Source: SHVO01 sp050250575 | GTDB taxonomy: Bacteria; Pseudomonadota; Alphaproteobacteria; Rhodospirillales; Rhodospirillaceae | Length of the DNA stretch: 64,000 bases | Assembly (NCBI GenBank): GCA_050250575.1 | Contig: JBFWOJ010000006.1 | Coordinates: forward strand, 122,935 to 186,934 | Direction: 5' to 3' | Shown here: positions 7,506-16,166 of the stretch, piece after piece | How the letters are laid out: each line of letters opens with the position of its first letter | How positions within the stretch are numbered: the first letter of the stretch is position 1 | The notes under the pieces: model-generated | Seen by the model: the letters and a program-made list of their open reading frames with translations, nothing else | The model's database searches: none | Told to the model about the DNA's origin: nothing | Program-made: the position numbers and the translations under genes

Positions 7506-9511
7506 GCGGGAATTGGCCAAAGGCGGCCATCTTCACAAAGGTGGTGGAAGTCGGCTTTGTGCTGGAGCTTCTTTCGATAGAGATCTTCGTAATCCGGAAC
7601 CGTCAACATTTCGACGTCGTCCTGGTCGAGCTCGACTCCGATGTCGTTATAGATCTCGAGATTGGCGAGGTTCGGTCGAGGCCGCCTGCCGTCCCGAAAA
7701 TCGCGCCACATCTCCTGGTAAAGATCCTCGAGCCTTGAGACAAAGAGCGGCGTGTTGAACAGTACGCAGGTGTCGCGGTTGGCCGCGAGCTTCGCGCGGA
7801 CCCTCTTGAGCAGGTCTTTGTCGTTGCCGAGCTCGATCGCCCGGGTGACGAACTCGGACGGGCCCGCGCAGACGAGCTCCGGCAGCCCAGCGGCCGTGAC
7901 GAGACTGCCGCAAACCCGCGAAGCGAAACTGCGGCCAGGAAAAGTGAGCACAGGCACGCCCATCCACAACGCGTCCGATGAGGTGGTGTGGGCGCCGTAC
8001 GGCGAGGTATCGAGAAAGAGGTCGGCCAGCGGATAGCGGGCGAGATGGTCGGGGTTCTGCTTCTTCTTGGCAAAGATGATGCGCTCCCCATCGACACCGT
8101 ACTCGACCGCCAGCTCCCGCAGCCGTGCGTTAGTGGGCGGCATGCCGTCGAGCAGCCAGAGCACGCTGCCCGGGACATTCTTCAGAATCTTCATCCAGCG
8201 GCGCCAGGTAAACGGCGTGATCTTGTGGATCCCGTTGAAACAACAGAACACCACGGCGTCGTCCGGAAGGCCCGCATCGGCGCGCTTCGGCGTGTGGTCG
8301 GACACAACGCGCTTGCGGTCGTTGGGCTGGTAGCATGGCAGGCGCAGGACCTTTTCCGAGTAATAGCGCTCGGAGCCGCGCGGAATGATGTAGTCGTCGG
8401 CGATAATGTAGTGATGGTAGGGACTTCCCATCGTACCGGGAAAACCGAGCCAGTTCACGAGGACGGGGGCCGGACGCATCGCGAACACTTTGGTGCGCGC
8501 ACTGTTGGTGTAGCCATTGACGTCGACGAGGATGTGGATCCTGTCCTCGACCATGCGGCGCGCGGCGTCCTGATCGCTGACGCCGGCGAGGTCGATCCAG
8601 TGATCGACGCCCGCCTTGATGCGGTCCATGGTGCTGTCGGTGAGCGTCGGTCCGCAATAATAGGCGAATACTTCGACCTTGGCGCGGTCGTGAAGGCCGT
8701 AGACCTCCGCCGTCAAGAACCCGATCGCATGCTCGCGCAGGTCCGACGACAGATAGCCGATGCGAAGGCGCCCGGTGTCGTTCTTGAGGTCCTCGTGACG
8801 GTCGGCAAAGGTGGTTTCGCTTTGGCCGATCTGCCCTTTGCAATAGCGGAACGCGTTACCGAGCTGCAGGTAGGGATCGTCGGTCAAGGCGCCCAAGGAT
8901 AGTGCAGAAATGCCGTTGAGGAGCTGGGCCCGTGTGACCCTCGCCCAAGGTTTGATGACCGGCCAGCGGACCTGACGTTGCCGCAAACTGACGAAGTGTT
9001 GCAGTGCGTCGGACTGATTGGGATTGAGGGAGAGGCTAATGGTCAAAGCTTCCTCAGCCTTGGGGTCCATCTGATAGCTTTCGAGAACCCGCGCCGCCTG
9101 CTTGAGCGCCGCGGTCTTGAACTCGACATTCTCGCCCGTGACCTGCGGCAGCCGATTGACCAAGGCGTACCACTGGTTGATCCCCTCGCCCATCGAGCCC
9201 ATGCGCTCGTAGATATGGCCGAGATTGATATAGGCGGCGAAGAAATCCGGATGAACCCGGATCGCGTCGAGCATCGCCGCTTTCGCCTCCTCCAGCTTTC
9301 CGGCGGCCGTCAGGATCACGCCGTAATTGAAATAGACGGCGTAGAGCAGCGGATTGTCCTGGTTGTAGGCAAGCCAATCCCGGTACAGCGACACTACAAG
9401 CTCGGGTTCGTCCGCCGCCTGCAGGTCCCCGACCACATGGAGCAGATCCATGACGGGAAGCTGTTTTTCAATCGCGCGTTTCAGCGCGTCGGCGAAGAGA
9501 TCGGCGACCAT
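7502..9511 (-). CDS. GT41 family glycosyltransferase (OGT/SPINDLY-like) with TPR N-terminus
   Basis: About 669 residues. Residues ~30-180 are TPR-like helical repeats (YFNYGVILTAAGKLEEA, AYINLGHIYERMG). Residues ~250-620 carry the GT41 catalytic fold: RIGYLSSDLREHAIGFL (251-267) with the conserved His, VNWLGFPGTMGSPYHHYIIAD (~353-373), CCFNGIHKITPFTWRRW (~424-440) with the donor-phosphate-contacting Lys, and DLFLDTSPYGAHTTSSDALW (~498-517) with the conserved HTT. GT41 enzymes transfer a sugar from a UDP-sugar to Ser/Thr (OGT, SPY, FlmG) or Asn (HMW1C) of cytoplasmic proteins. The gene directly follows the Ser/Thr-rich repeat protein gene and overlaps the methyltransferase gene, so that repeat protein is the obvious candidate acceptor (inference). 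The start is ATG 9511 or the adjacent TTG 9514; no strong ribosome site is visible. Confidence 0.92.
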   Translation of the reverse strand: MVADLFADALKRAIEKQLPVMDLLHVVGDLQAADEPELVVSLYRDWLAYNQDNPLLYAVYFNYGVILTAAGKLEEAKAAMLDAIRVHPDFFAAYINLGHIYERMGSMGEGINQWYALVNRLPQVTGENVEFKTAALKQAARVLESYQMDPKAEEALTISLSLNPNQSDALQHFVSLRQRQVRWPVIKPWARVTRAQLLNGISALSLGALTDDPYLQLGNAFRYCKGQIGQSETTFADRHEDLKNDTGRLRIGYLSSDLREHAIGFLTAEVYGLHDRAKVEVFAYYCGPTLTDSTMDRIKAGVDHWIDLAGVSDQDAARRMVEDRIHILVDVNGYTNSARTKVFAMRPAPVLVNWLGFPGTMGSPYHHYIIADDYIIPRGSERYYSEKVLRLPCYQPNDRKRVVSDHTPKRADAGLPDDAVVFCCFNGIHKITPFTWRRWMKILKNVPGSVLWLLDGMPPTNARLRELAVEYGVDGERIIFAKKKQNPDHLARYPLADLFLDTSPYGAHTTSSDALWMGVPVLTFPGRSFASRVCGSLVTAAGLPELVCAGPSEFVTRAIELGNDKDLLKRVRAKLAANRDTCVLFNTPLFVSRLEDLYQEMWRDFRDGRRPRPNLANLEIYNDIGVELDQDDVEMLTVPDYEDLYRKKLQHKADFHHLCEDGRLWPIPA

Positions 9512-9526
9512 CAACAGACCAAAGAG

Positions 9527-9558
9527 AAAGGGCCAAACCCGCGAAGGTTTGGCCCTTT
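9527..9558 (-). terminator. Strong hairpin between repeat-protein gene and GT41 gene
   Basis: A perfect 13-bp stem (AAAGGGCCAAACC / GGTTTGGCCCTTT) with a 6-nt loop fills the 70-bp gap between the repeat-protein stop (9584) and the GT41 start. On the minus strand it is followed by CTCTTTGG, a poor U-tract; on the plus strand by CCTTTT. It may be a partial terminator or a processing site that lowers expression of the enzyme genes relative to the giant secreted product. It leaves little room for a ribosome site. Confidence 0.6.
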
Positions 9559-9583
9559 CCTTTTAAGATTTGGTTACGAGCGG

Positions 9584-12500
9584 CTAGCCGCCGAACAACG
9601 CCATGAGCTGCTGGATGCTCATCGCATCGATCTGCTGGCCCGAGAACGCGCCGGCCTGCGTCGAGGTCATGGAGGCCAGCGCCGTCGTGCTCAGGAACGT
9701 GACCTGGACGGTACTGAGCGAGCGGATATCCGCGACCTCGAGGCCGTCGACCTGGGTCGTGGTCAGGTGACCAAGGACCGAGGTCGAGAGGTACGTCATA
9801 TGCGTCGTCGTCAGTGCGGCGATCTGCGTGGACTTGAGGCCGCTGAACTGGCCGGTCGACATGTGGGCGATTGCCGTCGTCGACAGGCTGGCGACCTGTG
9901 ACGCCGTCAGATAGCTGAGCTGCGTCGACGTCAGGCCCGAGAACTGGCCGGTGGTCAGGCTGCTGAGGCGGACCGTCGACAGCGCAACGATCTGGGTCTG
10001 CTTGAGACCGCTGATCTGCAGCGACGTAAGCGCGCCGAACGAAGCGGTGTTCAGCGAATTGACCTGCGCGGTGGTCATACCACCGACCTGGGTCGTGGTG
10101 AGATGCGCCAGCACGGTGGTGTTGATCGAGTTGAGCTGCACCGTGGAGAACGCAGCAATGTCGGTGGCGGTGAAGCCGCTGATCTGCGAGGTGCTCATGC
10201 CGGAGAGGATCGCGGTGGTGATCGCCGCCTGTTGCGTATTGGTGAACAGCGCGAGGTGCGTCGACTCCAGGCCCGTGAACTGACCGGTCGTGATCGAGGC
10301 GATGTTAGTCGCCGTGATGGCGCTGAGCTGCGCCGTCGATAGGCCGGCGAGCTGGGTCGAGCTGAGCGCGGTGAAGTTCACCGAGACGAGAGCCGCAATC
10401 TGCGTCGTCTTGAGACCGTCAATCTGCGAGGTGCTGAGGTGACGGAACAATACGGTCGACAGATTGTTGATCGTCCTTGTGGTGAGCGCGCCGAGCTGCG
10501 TTCCGGACAGGCCGGACAGCTGGCCCGTGCTCATGCCGCCGAGGTTGACGGTGCTCAGCGCGTTGATCTGCGCCGAGGTCAAGCCGGAGACCTGCGACGA
10601 GGACAGCGCGCCGAACTGCGACGTCGTGAGCGCGGCCATCAAGGTCGCGTTCAGGCCGTCGAGCTGCGACGTCGACATGTGCGAGATCAGCACCGTGCTG
10701 ATGTGGCCGAACTGCACGGTCGAAAGCGCGGCGATGTCGCTCGAGCTGAAGCCCGAGAACTGGCCGGTCGACAGATAGGTGAGCGAAGTGCTCGACAGCG
10801 CGCCGATCTGCGCGTTGGTGAGCGCACCCAGCTGGGTCGAGGTCAGCGCCGAGAACTGCAGCGTCGCCGACAGGATCGAGATGTTCGCCGTGCTGATGGC
10901 GGCGATTTGCGTGGTCGCGAGGCTGGCGAGCTGTGTCGAGGTCAGCGCCCGGAAGTTGCCGGTGGAAATCGCGGCCAGGTGAGTGGTCCTCAGACCGTCG
11001 AGTTGCGTTGTCGACAGGTGGGCGATCGAGGTAGTGGAGAGATGGTTGATCGCCGTGGTCGTGAAGCCGCCGAGCTGCGTGGCGGTGAAGCCGGAGACCT
11101 GACTCGTCGATAGGCCGCCGAGTACGGTCGAGCTCAGGTAACCGAGCTGCGTACCCGACATGCCCGAGATCTGAGCCGACGTGAAGTGGTTGAACAGATA
11201 GGTGGAGATCGAGCCCATCTGTCGCGTCGTCAGGCCGTCGATCTGCGTCGTCGTCAGGTTCGAGATCACCGTCGTGGTCAGGTGGTTGATCTGCGTGGTC
11301 GTCAGCGCGGCGAGATCCGTGCCCGTCAGACCCGAAACCTGCGACGTCGTCAGGCTTGCGATGATGTTTGTCGCCAGCGCCGAAAGCTGCGTGCCGCCCA
11401 GGGCGTTCAGCTGGGTCGAGCTGATGCCCGAGAACTGCGACGTCGTCATCTGCGTGAAGTTGACAGTCGAGATCGCGACGGTCTGCGTCGTCGTCAGGCT
11501 GCCCAGCTGCGTGGAGCTCAGCATCGCGAAATTGGTCGTGCTGATCGCCGCGATCTGGGTCGCCTTGAGGCCGTCAAGCTGCGACGTCGTCATGTACGCC
11601 CAAATGTTGGTCGCGAAGGCGTTGAGGGCCGTCGTGCTCAGGCCGGCGAGCTGCGTCGAAGTCATGCCCGAGAACTGCGAGGTCGAGATCGCCGCCAGGA
11701 TGTTGGCGTTGATTTGGGAGACCTGCAGAGCCGTAAGGCCGCTGATCTGCGTCGAGCTCAGGGCGCCGAAGGTGGCCGTCGACATGCCCGACATCAGAGT
11801 GGCGTTGAAGCCATCGAGCTGCGTGGTCGAGAGCAGCGAGATGAGCGCCGTGTTGATGGCGTTCAGCTGCGAGGTCTTCAGAGCGCCGATGTCCGTCGCC
11901 GTCAGACCTGAGATCTGGCCGGTGGTCAGGCCGTACAGGACGCCGATCGTGATCGCCTGCTGTTGCGTATTGGTCAGAGCCGAGAGCTGGGTCGAAGACA
12001 GACCCGAGAACTGGCCGGTGGTGAGCAGGCCGATGTTCGTCGCGCTGAACGCGGAGATCTGCGTGGTCGACATGCCGCTGAGCTGCGCGGACGTCAGCGC
12101 GCCGAAGGCCGTGGTCGAGAGATCGTCCAGCTGCGTCGCCTTGAGGCCGCTGATCTGGGCCGTCGACAAGTGCGCGAAGTTGGTGGTCGACAGCGCATTC
12201 AGCGCGTTCGTGGTCAAGCCGCCGAGGTGCGCCGACGTCAGGCCCGAAAGCTGACCGGTCGACATGCCGGCAAGCGCGGTCGTATTGAACGCCGTCACTT
12301 GGGTCGCCGTCAGGTTGGTGAGCTGGGCCGAGGACAGCGCGTTGAACAGCGTCGTGGACAGCGACGCGGCTTGCTGCGTGGTCAAGCCGTCGAGCTGCGT
12401 GGTGCTGAGATGCGCGACCGAGGTCGTGGTGAGCGCGTTGATCTGCGTGGTGGACAGAACGCCGATGTCGCCCGACGTGAAGCCCGAGAGCTGGCCCGTC

Positions 12501-15500
12501 GACAGGTGCGCCATGAGCGTGGTCGAGATCGCAGCGAGCTGCGTCGCATGCATGGCCGCGAGCTGCGTGGAGCTGACGCCCGAGAATTGACTCGTGGTCA
12601 GGGCTGCGATCTGTCCGACGGCGAGGGCCTGGAACTGCGTGCCGGTCAGGCTGTTCAGCTGCGCGGAACTGAGCATCGCGAACGAAGTGGTCACGAGGCT
12701 CGAAAGCTGCGCCGCGGTCATGCTGTCCATCTGAACCGTCGTCAGATGGGCGATGTTCGTCGTCGACAGCTGGTTGAGCGCGGTCGTCGTGAGACCGGCG
12801 ACCTGGGTCGAGCTGAGACCGCTGAGCTGGCCGGTCGACATGCTGCTCAGATTGACGCTGCTGAGCGCCGAGATCTGCGTCGCGGACAGCGAGCTGATCT
12901 GGGTAGAAGAGAGCGTGTTGAACAGATTGGTCGCAAGTGAGCGCATTTGAGCGGTCGTGAGGCCGTCAAGCTGCGACGTCGAGAAGTGTGCGATCGAGGT
13001 GGTCGTCAGCGCGTTGAGCTGGACCGTCGTCAGCACGGCGATATCGCTGGAGCGGAAGCCCGACAGCTGGCCCGTGGACAGGTGAGCCATGCTCGTCGTC
13101 GACAGCGCCGCGAGCTGCGTGTTCGTCATCAACGTGAAGTGCACCGACGTCAGGCCGGTGAGTTGCGAGGTCGAGAGCGAGGCGATATTGGTCGCGGTGA
13201 CAGCGGTGATCTGCGTCGTGGTCAGGCTGGCGATCTGCGTCGAATTGAGGTAGCCGAACGCGGTTGTCGACAGGCCGCCGACTTGAGCGTTAGTGAGCCC
13301 GCGAATTTGCGTCGACGTCATATGCGCGAAGATGGTCGACGAGAACGCGTTGATGGTCGTGGTCGAAAGACCGGCCAGCTGCGTTCCGCTGATGCCGGAG
13401 AACTGGCCAGTGGTCAGCGTGGCGAGAACCGTGGTCGAGAACGCCGAGATCTGCGTCGCCGTGAGGCCGGCGATCTGCGAGGAGGTGAGAGCGCTGAACT
13501 GCTGCGTCGACACGGCGCCGGCCTGGGCATTCGTCATGCCGTCAAGCTGGGTGGTGCTGAGAGCGGCGATCTGCGTGGTGGTCAGATTCGCGAACTGGCG
13601 CGTGGTCAGCGCGGCAACGTCGGCCGAAGCCAAGCCCGACAACTGGCCCGCGGTGATCGAAGAGATCACGTCGGTCGCGAGCGCGGCGATCTGTGACGTG
13701 GTGAGGCTTGCGAGCTGCGTCGAGCTGAGGCCGTTCAGCTGCGCCGTCGTCATGTGACCGATATTCGTCACACTGATGGCTTGCAGCTGCGTGGACGCAA
13801 AGCCGCTGAGCTGAGACGAGCTCAGTGCCGCGAACGTCGTCGTCGACATGCCCGAGATCTGGGTAGCCTTGAGGCCATCGATCTGTGTCGTGGTGAAGTG
13901 GCGCCAGATCAGCGTCGAGAACGAGTTGATGAAGCCGGTGGACAGGCCGCCGATCTGCGTCGAACTCAAGCCGGAGAACTGGCCGGTGGTGAGTCCCGAG
14001 ATGATCGCGCTCGAGAAATTGTTGAGCTGCAGCGTCGTCATGCCGCTGATCTGCGTGGACGTGATCGCCCCGAAGTTCGCCGTCGAGATCGAGGCGGCTT
14101 GGGCGGTCGTCATCCCGTCGAGCTGCGTGGTCGACAACAGCGCGATGTGCGCCGTCGACAGCGAATTGAACTGCGCCGTGGTGAGCGCGCCGATGTCGCT
14201 CGAGCGGAACCCCGAGAGCTGGCCGGTAGTGAGGCCGACGATGAGGCCGGTCGAGATCGCCTGCTGCTGCGAGGTGGTAAGGCCGGCGAGCTGGGTCGAG
14301 GAGAGACCCGAGAACTGAGACGTCGTCAGTGCGGCGATGTTGGTCGTGCTGATCGATGCGACCTGAGCGGTCGAAAGCGAGCCGAGCTGCGTCGACGTCA
14401 AAGCGCCGAAGGTCGCGGTCACGACGTTCGATATCTGGCGGGTCGTCAAGCCCCTGATCTGCGTCGAGCTAAGGCTGGAGATGACCGTGGTCTGGAGGGC
14501 GTTCAAGGCCGAGGTATTGAGCTGGCCGATCGCGGTCGAGGTCAGGCTGCTGGCCTGGCCGATGGTCATGATGCCCAGGTTGCCGAGCGAGAAAGAGCCG
14601 ATCTGCGTACCCGTCATCGACGCCAGCTGCGTCGACGTCAGCGCGGCGAAATTCGCCGTCGCGAAGAAGGCGGCCTGCGAAACCGTCAGGCCATCAAGCT
14701 GCGTCGTCGAGAGGTGAGCGATCGCGACCGTCGACAGCGAGTTGAACTGGGCGGTCGTGAACAGCGCGATATCGGCCGACACGAATCCCTGGATCTGGGT
14801 CGTCGACAGATGCGCGAACGACGTGGACGACAGCGAACGAATCTGGGCCGAACCGAGGGCGCCGATCGCGGTCGAGGTAAAGCCCGACAGCTGGCCCGTG
14901 GTAAGGCTCGAGATGTTGGTCGAGCTGATCGCCGCGATCTGGGTGTTCGAGAAACCCGACAGCTGCGCCGAGCTCAGCGCACCGAATGCGGTTGTGTTGA
15001 ACGCGGCGATCTGGGCCGCCGTGATGCCGTCGATCTGCGTGGTCGAGAAATGCGCGAAGGTCGTGGTCGACAGAGCGTTGATGGTGCCGGTCGCGAGCGC
15101 GCCGATCTGGGTCGACGCCAGGCCCGAAAGCTGGCCGGTCGAGATGTGGCTGAACGTGGTGCTCGAGAAGGCGCCAAGCTGCTGGGTCGTCAGGCTGCCG
15201 AGCGCGACCGATGTCAGCGAGGCGAACTGCGAGGTCGTCATCGCCGAGATTTGGCGGGTCGAGACTCCGTCAAGCTGGGTCTGCGTGAGATTCGCGATCA
15301 CCGTCGTGTTGAACGAAGCGAACTGCGTCGAGGAATAATTGGCGATGTCCAGCGCCGTCAGGCCCGTCGCCTGCGCGGTCGAGATGTGCGCGATGATCGT
15401 GGTGTTAAGCGCCGTGATCTGCGTTGCGGTGAACGAGCCGAGCTGAGTGGAGGTGATGCCCGACAGCTGCGTCGTGGAAAAGCCTGCGAGCGCGGTGGTG

Positions 15501-15682
15501 GTGAAGCCGACGATTGCGGTCGGTTCGATCACACTGAGCTGCGTCGACGAGAAATGCTGGAACTGCAGCAGATTGAAGTAGCTGAGCTCCGTCGAGGTCC
15601 GCCCCGCCATGAAGACGGTGGTCAGCCCGATGATGTCCGTCGAGGTAAGAGCCTGGACTTGCTCTTGAGTCATCGCAGTCAT
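9584..15682 (-). CDS. Giant octapeptide-repeat protein, putative type I secreted surface/extracellular protein
   Basis: A 2032-residue protein almost entirely built of 8-residue repeats, e.g. LTTGQFSG, LSSTQLAG, LSTTQLDG. By hand: three residues (MTA), 253 octads, one extra residue, then LFGG (3+2024+1+4=2032). Octad pattern: 1 L/F/M/I/V, 2-3 S/T, 4 mostly T/S/A/G, 5 Q (less often N/A/T), 6 I/L/F/V, 7 small or Asp, 8 G/A/S/H. Two of every eight positions are nearly always Ser/Thr; charged residues are rare and I see no Cys. There is no signal peptide, membrane helix, RTX nonapeptide or separate domain. The [ST]-x-x-Q spacing resembles a helix N-capping box, but a beta-solenoid is also possible. 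A GGAG lies 9 nt before the ATG. Lying just downstream of HlyB/HlyD-type genes, it is probably their substrate; adhesin, S-layer-like or matrix roles are guesses. Confidence 0.9.
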   Translation of the reverse strand: MTAMTQEQVQALTSTDIIGLTTVFMAGRTSTELSYFNLLQFQHFSSTQLSVIEPTAIVGFTTTALAGFSTTQLSGITSTQLGSFTATQITALNTTIIAHISTAQATGLTALDIANYSSTQFASFNTTVIANLTQTQLDGVSTRQISAMTTSQFASLTSVALGSLTTQQLGAFSSTTFSHISTGQLSGLASTQIGALATGTINALSTTTFAHFSTTQIDGITAAQIAAFNTTAFGALSSAQLSGFSNTQIAAISSTNISSLTTGQLSGFTSTAIGALGSAQIRSLSSTSFAHLSTTQIQGFVSADIALFTTAQFNSLSTVAIAHLSTTQLDGLTVSQAAFFATANFAALTSTQLASMTGTQIGSFSLGNLGIMTIGQASSLTSTAIGQLNTSALNALQTTVISSLSSTQIRGLTTRQISNVVTATFGALTSTQLGSLSTAQVASISTTNIAALTTSQFSGLSSTQLAGLTTSQQQAISTGLIVGLTTGQLSGFRSSDIGALTTAQFNSLSTAHIALLSTTQLDGMTTAQAASISTANFGAITSTQISGMTTLQLNNFSSAIISGLTTGQFSGLSSTQIGGLSTGFINSFSTLIWRHFTTTQIDGLKATQISGMSTTTFAALSSSQLSGFASTQLQAISVTNIGHMTTAQLNGLSSTQLASLTTSQIAALATDVISSITAGQLSGLASADVAALTTRQFANLTTTQIAALSTTQLDGMTNAQAGAVSTQQFSALTSSQIAGLTATQISAFSTTVLATLTTGQFSGISGTQLAGLSTTTINAFSSTIFAHMTSTQIRGLTNAQVGGLSTTAFGYLNSTQIASLTTTQITAVTATNIASLSTSQLTGLTSVHFTLMTNTQLAALSTTSMAHLSTGQLSGFRSSDIAVLTTVQLNALTTTSIAHFSTSQLDGLTTAQMRSLATNLFNTLSSTQISSLSATQISALSSVNLSSMSTGQLSGLSSTQVAGLTTTALNQLSTTNIAHLTTVQMDSMTAAQLSSLVTTSFAMLSSAQLNSLTGTQFQALAVGQIAALTTSQFSGVSSTQLAAMHATQLAAISTTLMAHLSTGQLSGFTSGDIGVLSTTQINALTTTSVAHLSTTQLDGLTTQQAASLSTTLFNALSSAQLTNLTATQVTAFNTTALAGMSTGQLSGLTSAHLGGLTTNALNALSTTNFAHLSTAQISGLKATQLDDLSTTAFGALTSAQLSGMSTTQISAFSATNIGLLTTGQFSGLSSTQLSALTNTQQQAITIGVLYGLTTGQISGLTATDIGALKTSQLNAINTALISLLSTTQLDGFNATLMSGMSTATFGALSSTQISGLTALQVSQINANILAAISTSQFSGMTSTQLAGLSTTALNAFATNIWAYMTTSQLDGLKATQIAAISTTNFAMLSSTQLGSLTTTQTVAISTVNFTQMTTSQFSGISSTQLNALGGTQLSALATNIIASLTTSQVSGLTGTDLAALTTTQINHLTTTVISNLTTTQIDGLTTRQMGSISTYLFNHFTSAQISGMSGTQLGYLSSTVLGGLSTSQVSGFTATQLGGFTTTAINHLSTTSIAHLSTTQLDGLRTTHLAAISTGNFRALTSTQLASLATTQIAAISTANISILSATLQFSALTSTQLGALTNAQIGALSSTSLTYLSTGQFSGFSSSDIAALSTVQFGHISTVLISHMSTSQLDGLNATLMAALTTSQFGALSSSQVSGLTSAQINALSTVNLGGMSTGQLSGLSGTQLGALTTRTINNLSTVLFRHLSTSQIDGLKTTQIAALVSVNFTALSSTQLAGLSTAQLSAITATNIASITTGQFTGLESTHLALFTNTQQAAITTAILSGMSTSQISGFTATDIAAFSTVQLNSINTTVLAHLTTTQVGGMTTAQVNSLNTASFGALTSLQISGLKQTQIVALSTVRLSSLTTGQFSGLTSTQLSYLTASQVASLSTTAIAHMSTGQFSGLKSTQIAALTTTHMTYLSTSVLGHLTTTQVDGLEVADIRSLSTVQVTFLSTTALASMTSTQAGAFSGQQIDAMSIQQLMALFGG
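9596..15673 (-). repeat. 576-bp higher-order tandem repeat (24 octads each, ~10.5 copies)
   Basis: The segment encoding [LF]STTQ[LI]DG recurs twice per unit. One series falls at about 15264, 14688, 14112, 13536, 12960, 12384, 11808, 11232 and 10648; the other at about 15024, 14448, 13872, 13296, 12720, 12144, 11568, 10990 and 10412. Each series steps by 576 bp, apart from small shifts near 10.85 kb where one extra codon breaks the phase. Within a unit the two sites are 10 and 14 octads apart. A rarer QQQ/QQA octad variant at about 10230, 11965 and 14263 is spaced by near multiples of 576. Confidence 0.93.
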
Positions 15683-16166
15683 TGCACGTCACTCCGCTGC
15701 GAAGCGTGCGTGAGAACGGTCACCGATTGCGAGAAATGCAGCGCGCGAAGGCTGCTCCGCGCGTGCGCGGAATACGTGACGGTCAACATACCCCAATCTC
15801 CGTTCTAGAGACGCTTCAAACTAATCGAAGGGCATTTCACCCTTCTGTCACCCGTAGTCGTTTTAGCTCAGACGCAATACACCGACAAGCAAAAGTTGAA
15901 CGCGTTTTTGTTCCAGTGCACGCTTATTTCAACCCGCTCGAAAAGTCCCATGAGCTCAATAACTTGGGGCTCGCTTGCGTTCGGCGCGCATATGTAGCTG
16001 CCTTATTGCGCGAAAAACAGCTTCGGCCGGCATCAACGTAACAAGCGAAAAGAACCCGCATTTCTGGCGCGCCGGAAATCCATTCACCCCATGAACACTT
16101 GGATTCGGCGCTCAGTCGAACCTGTCTTAGCAAGGCTTCAGCTAACAAGTCGTAAATGTACTTACC
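15683..16166. other. 484-bp gap upstream of the repeat-protein gene; likely promoter/leader
   Basis: No gene is supported here. The stretch is visibly less GC-rich than its surroundings and separates the HlyD gene from the repeat-protein gene, which are otherwise co-directional. It holds a small hairpin (GAAGGG / CCCTTC, 15827-15845) and an inverted repeat at 16060-16079. I could not find a convincing -35/-10 pair on the minus strand, but the length suggests that the giant gene has its own promoter and a long leader. Confidence 0.4.
16060..16079 (-). terminator. Inverted repeat downstream of hlyD-like gene
   Basis: A near-perfect palindrome (ATTTCTGGCGCGCCGGAAAT) lies about 90 bp past the HlyD stop. 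The following minus-strand sequence has only a short T-run (GTTCTTTTCG). It could be a weak terminator ending the exporter transcript or a protein-binding palindrome. Confidence 0.3.

Noticed and set aside
9584..15682. Repeat protein as an RTX toxin or pentapeptide-repeat protein
   Set aside because: No GGxGxDxUx nonapeptides; the period is 8, not 5 or 9, with Gln at position 5 and no A(D/N)LxX pattern.
13754..15808. 684-codon and other long plus-strand frames across the octapeptide-repeat gene
   Set aside because: Each is the complement of the repeat-coding strand, giving Arg/Asp/Glu/Leu-rich periodic text. Long stop-free frames are expected opposite a perfectly phased repeat and are not independent evidence of a gene.
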